Origin: an uncultured Asticcacaulis sp.
GTDB lineage: Bacteria; Pseudomonadota; Alphaproteobacteria; Caulobacterales; Caulobacteraceae
Reading direction: 5' to 3'
Assembly: GCA_946480125.1 (NCBI GenBank)
Contig: CAMLIY010000187.1
Location: 1-6,120, forward strand
DNA: 6,120 nucleotides
The notes beneath the pieces were generated by a model that was given only the letters and a program-made list of their open reading frames with translations, searched no databases and was not told the DNA's origin. The translations under genes were made by a program, and so were the position numbers. Positions 4,621-6,120 of the stretch are shown here, one piece after another; the first letter of the stretch is position 1; every line of letters starts with the position of its first letter.

Positions 4621-4630
4621 GGATGAGGGA

Positions 4631-6120
<1,490 letters not shown>

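Larger units (their letters stand above)
4328..4630. other. Structured, AT-richer intergenic region after uvrB
   Basis: About 300 nt between uvrB and the next minus-strand gene contain no convincing gene on either strand. GC is visibly lower than in the flanking genes. It carries a series of inverted repeats: AGGCGTT/AACGCCT (4339-4345 and 4374-4380), CCTCA/TGAGG (4417-4428), AGCCA/TGGCT (4454-4468), GCGTT/AACGC (4501-4505 and 4516-4520), TGGCA/TGCCA (4586-4598) and CGGAAAC/GTTTCCG (4599-4620). It probably holds the uvrB 3' end, a terminator, and the promoter of the downstream gene; an RNA gene is possible but not shown. Confidence 0.5.

Overview
The window looks like a chromosomal segment from an alphaproteobacterium, most likely in or near the Caulobacterales (for example Asticcacaulis or Caulobacter). 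This rests on GC-rich coding DNA, the overall look of the UvrB, DUF4870-like and DUF3617-like proteins, and compact overlapping genes. The placement is from recognition alone; no search was run.

Layout, left to right. (1) Positions 1-278 hold the 5' part of a TIR-domain gene on the minus strand. It stops a few residues after the putative catalytic glutamate and has clearly lower GC than the rest, so it is probably a decayed, acquired defence-type gene. (2) Positions 279-483 are non-coding apart from a perfect TATAAT box for the TIR gene and a small hairpin. (3) Positions 484-1096 encode a conserved-looking helical protein on the plus strand whose reading frame is broken by one extra C near 561-563. 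(4) Positions 1167-2603 form a tight plus-strand cassette: a QueD/PTPS-family pterin enzyme, a FolB/FolX-family dihydroneopterin aldolase, and a DinB-fold metalloprotein, with overlaps of 3 and 8 nt. (5) Positions 2668-3087 encode a small three-helix membrane protein of the DUF4870/Tic20-like type. (6) From 3084 onward everything is on the minus strand: a DUF3617-like envelope protein whose stop codon overlaps the stop codon of the convergent membrane protein gene, a small charged conserved protein of unknown function (3866-4276), a structured AT-richer intergenic region (4277-4630), and the C-terminal three quarters of uvrB running off the right edge.

How the genes fit together. The pterin enzyme and the FolB-like enzyme act on the same substrate family (7,8-dihydroneopterin and its triphosphate). 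Their translational coupling, plus the coupled DinB-fold protein, suggests a small pterin-modifying unit, but no GTP cyclohydrolase is visible and the DinB role is unknown. uvrB is ordinary nucleotide excision repair. I see no CRISPR array, tRNA, rRNA, transposase or integrase. I do not see convincing evidence for a new multi-gene system. The items most worth a second look are the pterin/DinB cassette, the broken TIR gene, the single-base frameshift, and the structured non-coding elements at 3746-3784 and 4328-4630.
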